From the NCBI GenBank assembly GCA_004321915.1, contig SCQE01000073.1, positions 1 through 40,043 on the forward strand: a stretch of DNA of 40,043 nt, read 5' to 3'. Both the position numbers and the translations under genes were made by a program. Every line of letters begins with the position of its first letter. Within the stretch, counting starts at the first letter, position 1. This document shows positions 25,613 through 34,715 of the stretch, one piece after another. The notes under the pieces are model-generated. The model saw only the letters and a list, made by a program, of their open reading frames with translations. It ran no database searches and was not told the origin of the DNA. Source of the stretch: Nitrospirota bacterium (GTDB lineage Bacteria > Nitrospirota > Thermodesulfovibrionia > Thermodesulfovibrionales > Dissulfurispiraceae).

Positions 25613-28600
25613 CTTTGCCGCTTCCATAAAGGCTTCCAGCTGCAGCGCTGTGGCCGGCGACTCTGTTCCATCATAGGGGATGCTGATGCACGGTATGCCG
25701 AAATCCTTGGCCACCGTCTTCATAAGCGCGCTTACAATAGTGCCGGGCATGCATCCGAAAGGCATAGCTACTATTATTCCCGACGCTCCCTTTTCTATGA
25801 GATCGACCGCCTTGCCTATGCTCAATACGGTCTCCCCTTCGAAGGAATGATGCACATACGGCAGGGCCTTCTTTAAAAGCGTCTTGGTGGAAGGCTCCTC
25901 AAGGGTCTTAAGAAATCCTTTAAAAGGCTTCCCGAGCCTATGCTCTATCCTCTTTTGAAAGACCGTCTTTGCAAAGATATTCATGATAGCAGACCCGTCT
26001 CTTTTTATCAAGGCCTTTCGCATAGACATAGCATTGACATAATAGAGCCACTCTTCGACAGGCGCAAGCCAAACCTCTCCGCCCGAAGACTCGATCTTCC
26101 TGACCAGTCCCTCGTTAGAAAACCTGTGGGACCTTACAAAAATCTCTCCGACAACGCCTATCAGGGGCCTTTTCTCCTCTCTGCGCGGGACAGCCCTGAA
26201 ATCACGTGACATGTCGCTTAATACGCCCTCGATGTCCCCGTTCCTGCCCGCAATACCGCAATGGATCTTTTCGTGGTACCTGACATACAGCTCTTCAGCG
26301 TCGCCTTGCTCCTTCTCATACGGCCGGGTTTCATGCACGCATTTGGTCAAAAACTCATAAGCGATGACCCCGGTCCATGTCCTCTTCGTGAAATCACCGC
26401 CGACAACCCCGAGTTCTTTATAGAACTGTACGTCCTGATTCGGCGAGAAAATGGGCACATTGTCCATGCCTATTTTTTTCAGTATCATGCCGTGCGCAAC
26501 ATTGTACTGCCCGAACCTGCAGGGTCCCGTTCCCGAAGGCATGAAAAACGCCGAACCTGAAGGAACAAAATCAGGAGACAGCGCCTTCTTCAGCATATCG
26601 CCTGCCGTGACCGTATAGGGATAACACTCCTTGCCCGAAACATGCCTTCTGCCTATATCGACTGACGACCTGTCGGATTCCGGCAGGACCTCGGCGCGGG
26701 CGCCGCAGTATTCGAAGGCCGCCTTTATCGCAAACGCATGGTCCGACATCGGCGGGACAAAAACGGTCCGTCTGCTTATATCGGACCTGCTGAATATTTC
26801 GGGAGCAGAGGCCGTATTGATCTTGTCGGGACTCTCGCCCCGGCCGCAGGATATCTGCTGCCCGATACTGTCCAAAAAGGCCTCGCAGCGCGTAATAACA
26901 CCGGCATCTGCGCTGTGTTCGTCGATCTCTATATGCAGGAACGGTTTCCCCCCCATCTCCTCACCGAAGTATTTGAAGATGAACGAGTCGGGGCCGCACG
27001 AAAAGTTCGAAACGCACATCGCATACATGCCGGGGGTCTTCCTGATAAACCGAGCCGCCTTGAGTATCCTCTGCCCCGAACGCCAGTACATGCCGGGCCA
27101 CTGTTCAGAAAGTCGCTCATCCTCTATCGGCAGAAAATCCATCGGAACGGAAAGCACGTTTATCTGCGCCAGTTTTTTAGGAATATCGAGATTTACTCCT
27201 GAATCGAAAGAATTGTATGCCCTCCCGACAATAGCCAAGATCGGAGTGTCCGCCGTGCAATTCGAGAGAATTTCCCTGCCCTTGTCTTTTATACTGCCGA
27301 CAAAACGCTTCTGGACCGAAAGCGCTTTGTCCATTGCAGCCGATACGGCCTTACGGCTTACGCCGTAACGCTTAAGCGCTTTATAAATTTCATCGCCGAC
27401 ACACCCTCCGCCCCGTCCGCTGTCTATAAGCGGAGAGATCATATTCACGCCCTTTATCGCGGCCTTGGAAACATAAGGTATGGACTGTATATGCGGGCAG
27501 GCTAGGCCCCTATCATACTCATCGCCGTTGCCGTTCAAACATATAAAGCTCGGTACAAAAACCGCATCCACCCCCGAATCCATGAGGTGCTTTATATGCC
27601 CATGCGCTACCTTTACCGGAAAACAGGCCTCCGACAGTACATTTTCCAAGCCAAGGTTCACCGTCTGCTTATTGGTCTTGGGCGACACCGTAACTTCGAA
27701 ACCGAGTTCCCACAAAAGGGTTGACCAAAAAGGCAGATAGTCTTGAAAGTAGAATATATAAGGGATCCCGATCTTGACTGCCGACCGTTGACTGCCGACT
27801 GCCGACTCTCTTTTAAGCTGTTCCTTCCAAAGCTCTTCTTCCCTGAACGCAAAAAGGTCAGGCAGCCCGCTTTTTGAAGCCTTTCTTACATCATACTTTT
27901 CGCAGCGGCCTCCGTAAAAAAGATGTCCGTTGTCATCCTCCACTTTTACTCTGTTTATTTCACAGACATTCGGACAGCCCTTGCACTCAAACGAATTTAT
28001 CTCATATTTCCTCTTTGACAATCCAAAACCCTTAAACCTGCTGACTGCCGACTGCCGACTGTTGACTGTTGACTGCTGACTGTTGACTGTTGACTGCTGA
28101 CTGTTGACTGTTGACTGCCGACTGCTGACTGTTGACTGTTGACTGCCGACTGTTGACTGCCGACTGCTGACTGTTGACTGTTGACTGCCGACTGTTGACT
28201 GTTGACTGCCGACTGTTGACTGTTGACTGCCGACTGTTGACTGTTGACTGTTGACTGCCGACCGGCTTTTCATATGCTTCATTGCGATAAGCGCCATGCC
28301 TATCGCACCGGTAACATCGTGGTTCGGCGGAACCGTGACCTTTCTGTCCAGATACCTCTCGAACGCCGCTACAACAGCCTTGTTGAATGCCACCCCGCCC
28401 TGAAAGAATATCCGTTCGCCTATAGGCCGTCCGGACACGACCCTGTTTATATAATTCTGGACAATAGAGTAAGCGAGTCCTGCAAGCAGGTTATCTTTGG
28501 GGGCGCCCTTCTGAAGGTTTGCCATAAGCGAGTTTTCCATAAACACCGTGCAGCGTTCTCCCAGCCTGCAAGGGCTTTCTGCGCTGAACGCCGCGTCGGC

Positions 28601-29986
28601 AAACTCGCCTTTCACAGAGATGCTCAGCTTCTCGGCCTGCTCCTCCAAGAACGAACCGGTCCCGGCAGCACACGCCTTATTCATCTCAAAATCAACTATT
28701 ATGCCGTCCTTGATCGAGATGAACTTCGAGTCCTGCCCCCCTATCTCCAATATAGTGTCCACTTCGGGGTCTATAAATATTGCGGCGGTGGCTTGGGCCG
28801 TAATCTCGTTCTTTACTATATCCGCGCCGACATAATCGGCTATCATGTATCTGCCTGAGCCGGTCGTTCCGACACCGGCGATATTCACGGAACCGCCGAG
28901 CTCCCCGTAAATCTCCGTAAATCCCTGCATCACGGCCTCTATTGGCCTGCCTGCGGTCATCAGGTAACGCTTTGCAAGCAGCCGGCCGCCGGCATCTATG
29001 ACCGCAAGGTTAGTGCTTATCGAACCTATATCTATGCCTAAATACGCCTCTACCGGGGGGCCCTCTTTTTGCCCGCTCACGGCCCCGGAACAAGCGTTAC
29101 CGGCCGTCGTGTGTCGGGCAAAAAAGTCTTCGCCGTCATGTATCAACGCCTTATAGCCTTCTTCGGAAAACCCTGCATCGAGAAAGGCCTCGAGTCTTCC
29201 CAAATCGAATTCATTGAAATTGCGGTCGTCCATGTCCTTCATGACCGCGCCTATAGCGCCCATCAAAGCATAATCGGGCGGAATAAAAAGCTCGTCGAGG
29301 CCGAACACCTCCCTGAAGGCCCTTGCCACGCCTTGGTTTGCAGCCACTCCGCCCTGAAACGCCACAGGCATTTGAAGTTCCCGCCCCTTTGCAATAGCTC
29401 CCCTGAAATTCCTCGCAACCGCAAAACAGAGCCCTGCCACAATATCTTCCACAGGCGTCGCTATCTGCTGAAGGTGTATCATGTCGGACTTCGCAAAAAC
29501 ACTGCACCTGCCCGCGATCTTGGACGGCCTCTTTGACGCAACAGCCAATTTGCTGAATTCTTCTATGGTAAGCCGCAGACGTTCGGCCTGCTGTTCGAGA
29601 AACGAACCGGTGCCTGCAGCGCAGACCGAATTAAGGGAAAAATCCTTTATGTTGCCGTCCTCGATGATTATCAATTTGGAGTCCTCCCCCCCCATCTCGA
29701 TGACTGTCCTGATCAAGGGATAAAGTTTTCTGAGGGAATAGGATTGGGAAACTATTTCATTGACGGGTTTTATTCCAAAGGCCGAAGCTATCGCCTTTCC
29801 CCCGGAACCTGTAATCGAAAGACAGGGGGCCGGATATTTTTGCGTTAAATCCTTAAGCTGCTCAAACGCAACCTTCGCAGGATGGCCGCAATGGCGGACA
29901 TACCGCCCTTCCAGTTTCCTTCCGCTGTTATCCAGAACCGATAACTTAACTGATACCGAGCCGGCGTCGAGACCGATAAAATGCAT
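25604..29986 (-). CDS. Two-domain acyl-CoA dehydratase activase (BadF/BcrA/HgdC-type) fused to DUF2229/HgdB-like region
   Basis: 1460 residues. Two ASKHA ATPase domains occur in tandem. Domain 1 (about 3-255) starts GLDAGSVSVKLSV and has Cys122 (CAAGTGSFL) and Cys161. Domain 2 (about 315-570) starts GIDIGSISTNLAV and has Cys439 and Cys479. In dimeric HgdC such cysteines hold one [4Fe-4S] between subunits, so here the cluster may lie between the two halves. A Cys cluster (C668, C671, C675, C695) precedes a DUF2229/HgdB-like part (about 738 to the end). The family drives ATP-dependent one-electron reduction of 2-hydroxyacyl-CoA dehydratases or benzoyl-CoA reductases. Repeat-encoded inserts sit at about 574-650 and 727-738. 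No dehydratase subunit gene is adjacent. The gene follows manC by 23 nt. Confidence 0.9.
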   Translation of the reverse strand: MHFIGLDAGSVSVKLSVLDNSGRKLEGRYVRHCGHPAKVAFEQLKDLTQKYPAPCLSITGSGGKAIASAFGIKPVNEIVSQSYSLRKLYPLIRTVIEMGGEDSKLIIIEDGNIKDFSLNSVCAAGTGSFLEQQAERLRLTIEEFSKLAVASKRPSKIAGRCSVFAKSDMIHLQQIATPVEDIVAGLCFAVARNFRGAIAKGRELQMPVAFQGGVAANQGVARAFREVFGLDELFIPPDYALMGAIGAVMKDMDDRNFNEFDLGRLEAFLDAGFSEEGYKALIHDGEDFFARHTTAGNACSGAVSGQKEGPPVEAYLGIDIGSISTNLAVIDAGGRLLAKRYLMTAGRPIEAVMQGFTEIYGELGGSVNIAGVGTTGSGRYMIADYVGADIVKNEITAQATAAIFIDPEVDTILEIGGQDSKFISIKDGIIVDFEMNKACAAGTGSFLEEQAEKLSISVKGEFADAAFSAESPCRLGERCTVFMENSLMANLQKGAPKDNLLAGLAYSIVQNYINRVVSGRPIGERIFFQGGVAFNKAVVAAFERYLDRKVTVPPNHDVTGAIGMALIAMKHMKSRSAVNSQQSTVGSQQSTVGSQQSTVGSQQSTVSSRQSTVGSQQSTVSSRQSTVNSQQSTVNSQQSTVNSRQSAVSRFKGFGLSKRKYEINSFECKGCPNVCEINRVKVEDDNGHLFYGGRCEKYDVRKASKSGLPDLFAFREEELWKEQLKRESAVGSQRSAVKIGIPYIFYFQDYLPFWSTLLWELGFEVTVSPKTNKQTVNLGLENVLSEACFPVKVAHGHIKHLMDSGVDAVFVPSFICLNGNGDEYDRGLACPHIQSIPYVSKAAIKGVNMISPLIDSGRGGGCVGDEIYKALKRYGVSRKAVSAAMDKALSVQKRFVGSIKDKGREILSNCTADTPILAIVGRAYNSFDSGVNLDIPKKLAQINVLSVPMDFLPIEDERLSEQWPGMYWRSGQRILKAARFIRKTPGMYAMCVSNFSCGPDSFIFKYFGEEMGGKPFLHIEIDEHSADAGVITRCEAFLDSIGQQISCGRGESPDKINTASAPEIFSRSDISRRTVFVPPMSDHAFAIKAAFEYCGARAEVLPESDRSSVDIGRRHVSGKECYPYTVTAGDMLKKALSPDFVPSGSAFFMPSGTGPCRFGQYNVAHGMILKKIGMDNVPIFSPNQDVQFYKELGVVGGDFTKRTWTGVIAYEFLTKCVHETRPYEKEQGDAEELYVRYHEKIHCGIAGRNGDIEGVLSDMSRDFRAVPRREEKRPLIGVVGEIFVRSHRFSNEGLVRKIESSGGEVWLAPVEEWLYYVNAMSMRKALIKRDGSAIMNIFAKTVFQKRIEHRLGKPFKGFLKTLEEPSTKTLLKKALPYVHHSFEGETVLSIGKAVDLIEKGASGIIVAMPFGCMPGTIVSALMKTVAKDFGIPCISIPYDGTESPATALQLEAFMEAAKNK
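27774..27808. repeat. Five-unit 7-bp repeat tract inside the activase gene
   Basis: Five phased units, TTGACTG, CCGACCG, TTGACTG, CCGACTG and CCGACTC, lie within the activase coding region and encode SAVGSQRSAV-type residues at about 727-738. The unit is the same family as the 32-unit tract 230 bp away, including the CCGACCG variant that ends that tract. It sits just before the DUF2229-like region, at a domain boundary. Confidence 0.8.
28041..28264. repeat. 32-unit phased heptanucleotide repeat (YYGACTG) inside the activase gene
   Basis: 224 bp made only of TTGACTG, CTGACTG and CCGACTG units in perfect phase, with a last CCGACCG. Because 7 is not a multiple of 3, three units code for one heptapeptide. 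The protein therefore shows a 7-residue repeat of the QQSTVGS / RQSTVNS type (about residues 574-650), low in complexity and probably disordered, between the second ATPase domain and the Cys cluster. Gain or loss of one or two units would shift the reading frame. Confidence 0.95.
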
Positions 29987-30009
29987 TACAACCCCCTTAT
30001 GGTTAGTCT

Positions 30010-31398
30010 TTACCGATGCCGTTGATAGATATCGTCGTATCTTTCTATATCGTCCTCACCGACGTATTCGCCGTTCTGCACCTCTATTATTTCGAGCGGT
30101 ATCTTGCCCGGGTTCTCGAGTCTGTGAAGCTCCGATTTCGGCACAAAAACCGATTCGTTCTCATGCACAGTAATCTCTTTGGCGCCTGTGGTCACCTTGG
30201 CGGTGCCCTTTATGACGACCCAATGCTCGGACCTGTGATAATGTTTTTGCAGGCTCAGCTTCTCTCCGGGATTGACCGCTATCCTCTTTATCTTGTATCT
30301 CGGACCTTCTTCAAGTACGGTATAGCTTCCCCACGGACGGTAAACGGTGGTATGTTCCACCGCCTCTATCCTCTGCCGGTTTTTGAGGGTCTCGACAATG
30401 TCCCGCACCTTCTGCGCCTCGCCTTTCTTGGCTATCAAAAGCGCGTCTCCTGTATCGACGATAAGGCAGTCCTTCATGCCTATCGTGGCTATAAGCCTCT
30501 TGCCGCCTATTATCAAAGATCCGTCCGTATTTATTGTTACCGTGTCTCCCAACCCCGCATTGCCGGAACCGTCTTTTTCGAGCACCTCGAAAACCGAATC
30601 CCACGAACCGATATCGTTCCAGTAAATATCGAGCGGCACGACCGCGGCCCTCGACGATTTCTCCATCACGGCATAGTCGACGGATATATTCGGCAGGCTT
30701 TCGAATTCCGCCGTAAACTCATCGAAACTCTTTTCCATCATCGCATCTATTTCCGGAGCATGCAGTTTCAGTTCGGACAGCATCGCCCCTATTTTGAACA
30801 CATACATGCCTGAGTTCCAATAATAGCAAGCATCTGCGACATATTTGCCGGCTGTGTCCCTGTCCGGCTTCTCCGCGAACCTTTCGACCTTGTAGGCGTT
30901 GGCCGCATCCGGGTCCCCGATCTTTTCGCCGGCCTTGATATAACCGTAGCCGGTCTCGGGTTTGGTGGGTCTTATTCCAAAGGTGACGATAAAATCTTTC
31001 TTCGCCATATCGGAAGCGGTCCGGAGGTATCCTGAGAAGGCCTCGACAGGCCTTATAACATGGTCCGAGGGTGAAACCATTACCACCTCATCCATGCCGC
31101 AGCCTAATTTTTCGATGCAGTATTTTATGCCGAGGGCTATTGCCGGCGCGGTATTCCGCGCCGCAGGTTCGAGCACTATGTGTCCCTCTCCGCCGAGTTC
31201 CGACCGGACATAAAACCTGTAACCGCCGTTGGTGAGGACCACAATGTCGTCTAAAGAAATCGCGGGGGTCAGCCTCTCGACGGTTTGCGCAAGCAGGGAT
31301 TTATCGCCGTTCAGCTTCAGAAATTGTTTCGGATAATTCTTTCTCGACAGCGGCCAGAGGCGCGTCCCGCTTCCGCCCGCAAGTATCAACGCCTTCAT
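30010..31398 (-). CDS. manC: Mannose-1-phosphate guanylyltransferase / mannose-6-phosphate isomerase
   Basis: 462 residues, normal length for the type II bifunctional enzyme. The nucleotidyltransferase domain (about 1-285) starts with LILAGGSGTRLWPLSR and KNYPKQFLKL and includes SPSDHVI. The C-terminal cupin isomerase domain (about 340-455) has RPWGSYTVLEEG and the metal-site stretch LQKHYHRSEHWVV. It makes mannose 1-phosphate into GDP-mannose, and the isomerase half can supply mannose 6-phosphate. It overlaps the upstream phosphomannomutase gene by 4 nt, so the pair supplies GDP-mannose for polysaccharide or O-antigen. No glycosyltransferase is next to it. Confidence 0.95.
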   Translation of the reverse strand: MKALILAGGSGTRLWPLSRKNYPKQFLKLNGDKSLLAQTVERLTPAISLDDIVVLTNGGYRFYVRSELGGEGHIVLEPAARNTAPAIALGIKYCIEKLGCGMDEVVMVSPSDHVIRPVEAFSGYLRTASDMAKKDFIVTFGIRPTKPETGYGYIKAGEKIGDPDAANAYKVERFAEKPDRDTAGKYVADACYYWNSGMYVFKIGAMLSELKLHAPEIDAMMEKSFDEFTAEFESLPNISVDYAVMEKSSRAAVVPLDIYWNDIGSWDSVFEVLEKDGSGNAGLGDTVTINTDGSLIIGGKRLIATIGMKDCLIVDTGDALLIAKKGEAQKVRDIVETLKNRQRIEAVEHTTVYRPWGSYTVLEEGPRYKIKRIAVNPGEKLSLQKHYHRSEHWVVIKGTAKVTTGAKEITVHENESVFVPKSELHRLENPGKIPLEIIEVQNGEYVGEDDIERYDDIYQRHR

Positions 31399-32822
31399 GC
31401 AGCCTCCATAGCGGACGCCAGCTCTCTTTCGAGAAGGGTCCTGTAGTTATCGAGACTAAGTTCGTCTACGGCCTCGACCCTCATAACTATAACGGGCTGG
31501 GTGTTGCTGGTCCTGACAAGCCCCCACCCTTTTTCAAAAACAACCCTGACCCCGTCCGTGGTATCCAGACCCTTTATCTTGAGAGTCCCGGTCTCGTTAT
31601 CCATTAATTTCCTGAAATCGTCCGTAATCTTTTCAACCACCCGTTTTTTAAGGCTGTCAGAACATTCTATCCTTATCTCGGGAGTAAAACAAGCCTTTGG
31701 AACGTCCGCAAGAAGTTCCTTTATATCTTTTCCTGTTTTTTTCATGATCTCGACAAGCCTCAATGTGGTGTAAACCGCATCGTCATAGCCGAAATAGCGG
31801 TCGGCGATAAAAATGTGGCCGCTGAACTCTCCTGCGAGAAGGGCCTTTTCGTCCCTCATTTTCTGCTTGACCAACGAATGACCTGTCTTCCACATGATAG
31901 GATTGCCGCCGTGGGCCTTTATGTCCTCGAACATAAACTGCGAGCATTTCACATCGCCTATAATCGTCGCGCCCGGCTTTTCTTTGAGCAGGGCGCGTCC
32001 GAGTATTATCATCAACTGATCGCCCCAGATAACATTGCCCTCTCGGTCAACTACGCCGATCCGGTCAGAGTCTCCATCATAGCCCACGCCTATGTCGGCG
32101 CCGGTCTTTTTTGTTTCTTCGATAAGGTCCCGTATGTATTCGACAACAGTCGGATCGGGGTGGTGGTTGGGGAAATTGCCGTCAGGCTCGCAATAAAGCC
32201 CGGTCACCTCGCAACCGGCTGCCCCGAGTATTTCCGGGACGACCGTTCCGGCAGTGCCGTTGCCCGCGTCAACAACGATCTTCAGCCTCTTAAAATCATC
32301 CCCTGCCAAATAAGAAAACTGCTCAAACATATAACGCTTGTATGCCGCTACCGCATCAAAATTTTCAACCCTGCCTTTTAATGGAACGTCCGCAATAGCG
32401 TCGCTGAATATAATATCCTTCAACTCCTGAATATCCCTGCCGTGGATCGTGTCTTTGCCAATACTTATTTTGAAACCGTTGTATTCCGAAGGATTGTGGC
32501 TTCCGGTGACCATTATCCCGCCGTCGAGGTCAAGGTGAAAAAGCGAGAAATATTGTACAGGGGTCGGACAGACGTCTATATCGATAACATCGAGCCCTGT
32601 CGAAATGATCCCCCCGATCAGGTTCGAAGCAAGCCCGACTGAACTGTTCCTCACATCCCTGCCAACGCTCACGCGTGCTGCCGCCGGATTCCTCCGCCTA
32701 AGCATAATACCGAAGGCCCTGCCGATGCAAAATGCAACGCCGCTGTCAAGCTCTTTGCCGACAATGCCCCTTATGTCGTATTCCCTGAAAATGTGAGGAT
32801 TTATCATGCCCGAAGTTTCCAT
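31395..32822 (-). CDS. manB: Phosphomannomutase/phosphoglucomutase
   Basis: 475 residues. The alpha-D-phosphohexomutase layout is clear: catalytic phosphoserine Ser108 in TGSHNPSEYNG, the metal loop DGDSDRIGV, the sugar-binding loop GEFSGHIF and the C-terminal phosphate-binding part RTSNTQPVIVMR. It interconverts mannose 6- and 1-phosphate (and probably the glucose pair, like AlgC) and feeds ManC, whose gene overlaps its stop by 4 nt. ATG at 32807 (MINPHIFREYDIRG) is an alternative start and gives a more typical N-terminus; neither has a strong ribosome site. Confidence 0.94.
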   Translation of the reverse strand: METSGMINPHIFREYDIRGIVGKELDSGVAFCIGRAFGIMLRRRNPAAARVSVGRDVRNSSVGLASNLIGGIISTGLDVIDIDVCPTPVQYFSLFHLDLDGGIMVTGSHNPSEYNGFKISIGKDTIHGRDIQELKDIIFSDAIADVPLKGRVENFDAVAAYKRYMFEQFSYLAGDDFKRLKIVVDAGNGTAGTVVPEILGAAGCEVTGLYCEPDGNFPNHHPDPTVVEYIRDLIEETKKTGADIGVGYDGDSDRIGVVDREGNVIWGDQLMIILGRALLKEKPGATIIGDVKCSQFMFEDIKAHGGNPIMWKTGHSLVKQKMRDEKALLAGEFSGHIFIADRYFGYDDAVYTTLRLVEIMKKTGKDIKELLADVPKACFTPEIRIECSDSLKKRVVEKITDDFRKLMDNETGTLKIKGLDTTDGVRVVFEKGWGLVRTSNTQPVIVMRVEAVDELSLDNYRTLLERELASAMEAA

Positions 32823-32937
32823 GCAAGTAGTTCTAAATTTTACCAGAAATGAGCTGGATTAAAAAACTTTCAGGGAAAACCGCAACAAGCCGGATTCGCC
32901 GAGCTGCCGTCTAATAATGTAAAATATCCTGTCGGTC

Positions 32938-33786
32938 ATGAGAAAAATCCCCTATCTTCATATAATTCTGTTTGCAGCAACCTTTTTGACCACCCTGATT
33001 GCGGGTGCGTTCCAAAAAGGCATTGATATAATCTCCTCTCCGGAAAGGATCATCGAGGGGTTGCCGTTTGCAGGGACTTTGATGACAATACTGCTCTGCC
33101 ATGAGCTGGCGCACTATATCGCATCTAAAAAACATCATACGGTCGCAACGCTTCCGTATTTCATCCCCGCGCCTTCGTTCATAGGCACCTTCGGGGCGTT
33201 CATAAAAATGAAGTCGCCCATAATAACCCGCACTGCGCTCATAGATATAGGCGCGTCAGGGCCCATAGCCGGGTTTATAATATCCGTAATAGCCTCGATG
33301 GTCGGCCTGAGCATGTCCGAGGTGGCTGTCCTGCCTAAAACAGAGGGCGTGATCATATTCGGAGATTCTCTCCTCTTCTCGTTTCTTACATGGCTTCTTG
33401 TCGGCCCGCTCCCCGATACTGTCGATGTCCTCCTTCACCCGGTCGCCTTTGCAGGATGGATCGGGCTTTTCGTAACATCCATGAACCTGCTGCCGATAGG
33501 GCAGTTGGACGGTGGACATATAACCTATGCTGTCTTCGGAGACAGGCACAGACGCATCTCGGTCTTCCTTGTCGGCACGCTTGCAATTCTCGGAACCGCA
33601 TCGATATTCGGACTAGGCGGATGGGAAGGCTGGGCGCTCTGGGCTGCAATTCTGTTGGCCCTAGGCATTAATCACCCGCCCGTAATCTACTGGGACATGC
33701 TCGACAGGAAGAGAAAACTGACTGCGGTTTCTTCGCTCGTCATATTCGTGATAACATTCATCCCGTCACCGTTTAAGATACTCTGA
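32938..33786 (+). CDS. M50-type (site-2 protease-like) membrane metalloprotease
   Basis: 282 residues, largely hydrophobic with about seven transmembrane helices. The zinc motif HELAH (His55, Glu56, His59) lies in a helix, and the third ligand motif LLPIGQLDGGH has Asp191. This pattern is that of the M50 intramembrane proteases, in the branch resembling plant EGY and archaeal S2P homologues without an obvious PDZ domain. Substrates could be membrane-bound regulators, but none is indicated nearby. It is divergent from manB across 115 nt and is followed after 4 nt by a beta-barrel gene. Confidence 0.9.
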   Translation: MRKIPYLHIILFAATFLTTLIAGAFQKGIDIISSPERIIEGLPFAGTLMTILLCHELAHYIASKKHHTVATLPYFIPAPSFIGTFGAFIKMKSPIITRTALIDIGASGPIAGFIISVIASMVGLSMSEVAVLPKTEGVIIFGDSLLFSFLTWLLVGPLPDTVDVLLHPVAFAGWIGLFVTSMNLLPIGQLDGGHITYAVFGDRHRRISVFLVGTLAILGTASIFGLGGWEGWALWAAILLALGINHPPVIYWDMLDRKRKLTAVSSLVIFVITFIPSPFKIL

Positions 33787-33790
33787 AGAT

Positions 33791-34708
33791 ATGCGGATCT
33801 ATATTTACATATTTGCATTAATGACAATTTTGGCTACGTCCGCCCATGCGGGAGAGTTGTCAGCCAAAGCCGGAGCTGCGGTCGTTCTTATCAACAGGGC
33901 GGACAATCTCTGGACCGGGGGGAAGCCCCAGATTCAGAGCATCTATGAAAGACCGAAAACTGCAACCAAGATTCTGCCGTTCCCGATTCTGGACATCACG
34001 CATATTGACAATGCATCCGGCACGGAATATTTTTTCGGCACATCCAAGGACGAGCCCGGCTCGCTGACGCTCGGCAGGGGCAGGGATTTCGACAACGACA
34101 CATATCTCGAAATCTATGGCTTTTATTCGCTGAAAGAAAGCGGATGGAAAAATCCTTACGCGCTTAACAGAGAAACAACCGATATCAGAGAGTACGGCGC
34201 AAAATTCATATTTGAGTACAAGGCCCTTTCGTTGTCCTACAAGATAACGCAAACCGATTTTAAGAATGACGATATAGGCGCACTGTTTCCGGAGTTGAAA
34301 CGCAGCGGCAGCACACACGCGGTCGGGCTCAGCTATCAGCAGATGCTCGATATAACATACGGACTCACGCCCGGAATAATTTATGAAAAAGGCGTCTATG
34401 ACGGCAAAAGCAACAGCTATGAGATGTATGAAGCCTTTTTAGGCTTTGATTATATGAAACAGGATATTTCGTTTAATACCAAAATCTCGGCCAAAATCTC
34501 GGAGTTCGACAAAACCCATCCGCTTTACCAGCAAAGCCGTGAAGATAAAACCTATGGGGCCTCGGCTATTGCAACCTTTATGAATCCGTTCGGAATGAAA
34601 AACTACTTTGCGACTGCCGGGGCCATCGCCTCGAAAACAGACTCCAACATAAAATTCTTCGACAGCCGCAGCGTGATAAGCTTTTGCGGGGCCGGGTACA
34701 AGTTCTGA
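33791..34708 (+). CDS. Putative outer-membrane beta-barrel protein
   Basis: 305 residues; specific family not recognised. A signal peptide (about 1-20, ending SAHA-GE) is followed by alternating hydrophobic/polar strands rich in Tyr, Gly and Phe, such as LEIYGFYSLKESGW. The final stretch VISFCGAGYKF ends in Phe, as BAM-inserted barrels do. It starts 4 nt after the M50 protease stop, so they are probably co-transcribed. It is convergent with the DUF1302-like barrel gene, with only 7 nt between and no hairpin visible. Confidence 0.75.
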   Translation: MRIYIYIFALMTILATSAHAGELSAKAGAAVVLINRADNLWTGGKPQIQSIYERPKTATKILPFPILDITHIDNASGTEYFFGTSKDEPGSLTLGRGRDFDNDTYLEIYGFYSLKESGWKNPYALNRETTDIREYGAKFIFEYKALSLSYKITQTDFKNDDIGALFPELKRSGSTHAVGLSYQQMLDITYGLTPGIIYEKGVYDGKSNSYEMYEAFLGFDYMKQDISFNTKISAKISEFDKTHPLYQQSREDKTYGASAIATFMNPFGMKNYFATAGAIASKTDSNIKFFDSRSVISFCGAGYKF

Positions 34709-34715
34709 CTAAAAA

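Noticed and set aside
28041-28264. Possible CRISPR array
   Set aside because: The unit is only 7 bp and contiguous, with no spacers and no cas genes, so it is a tandem repeat.
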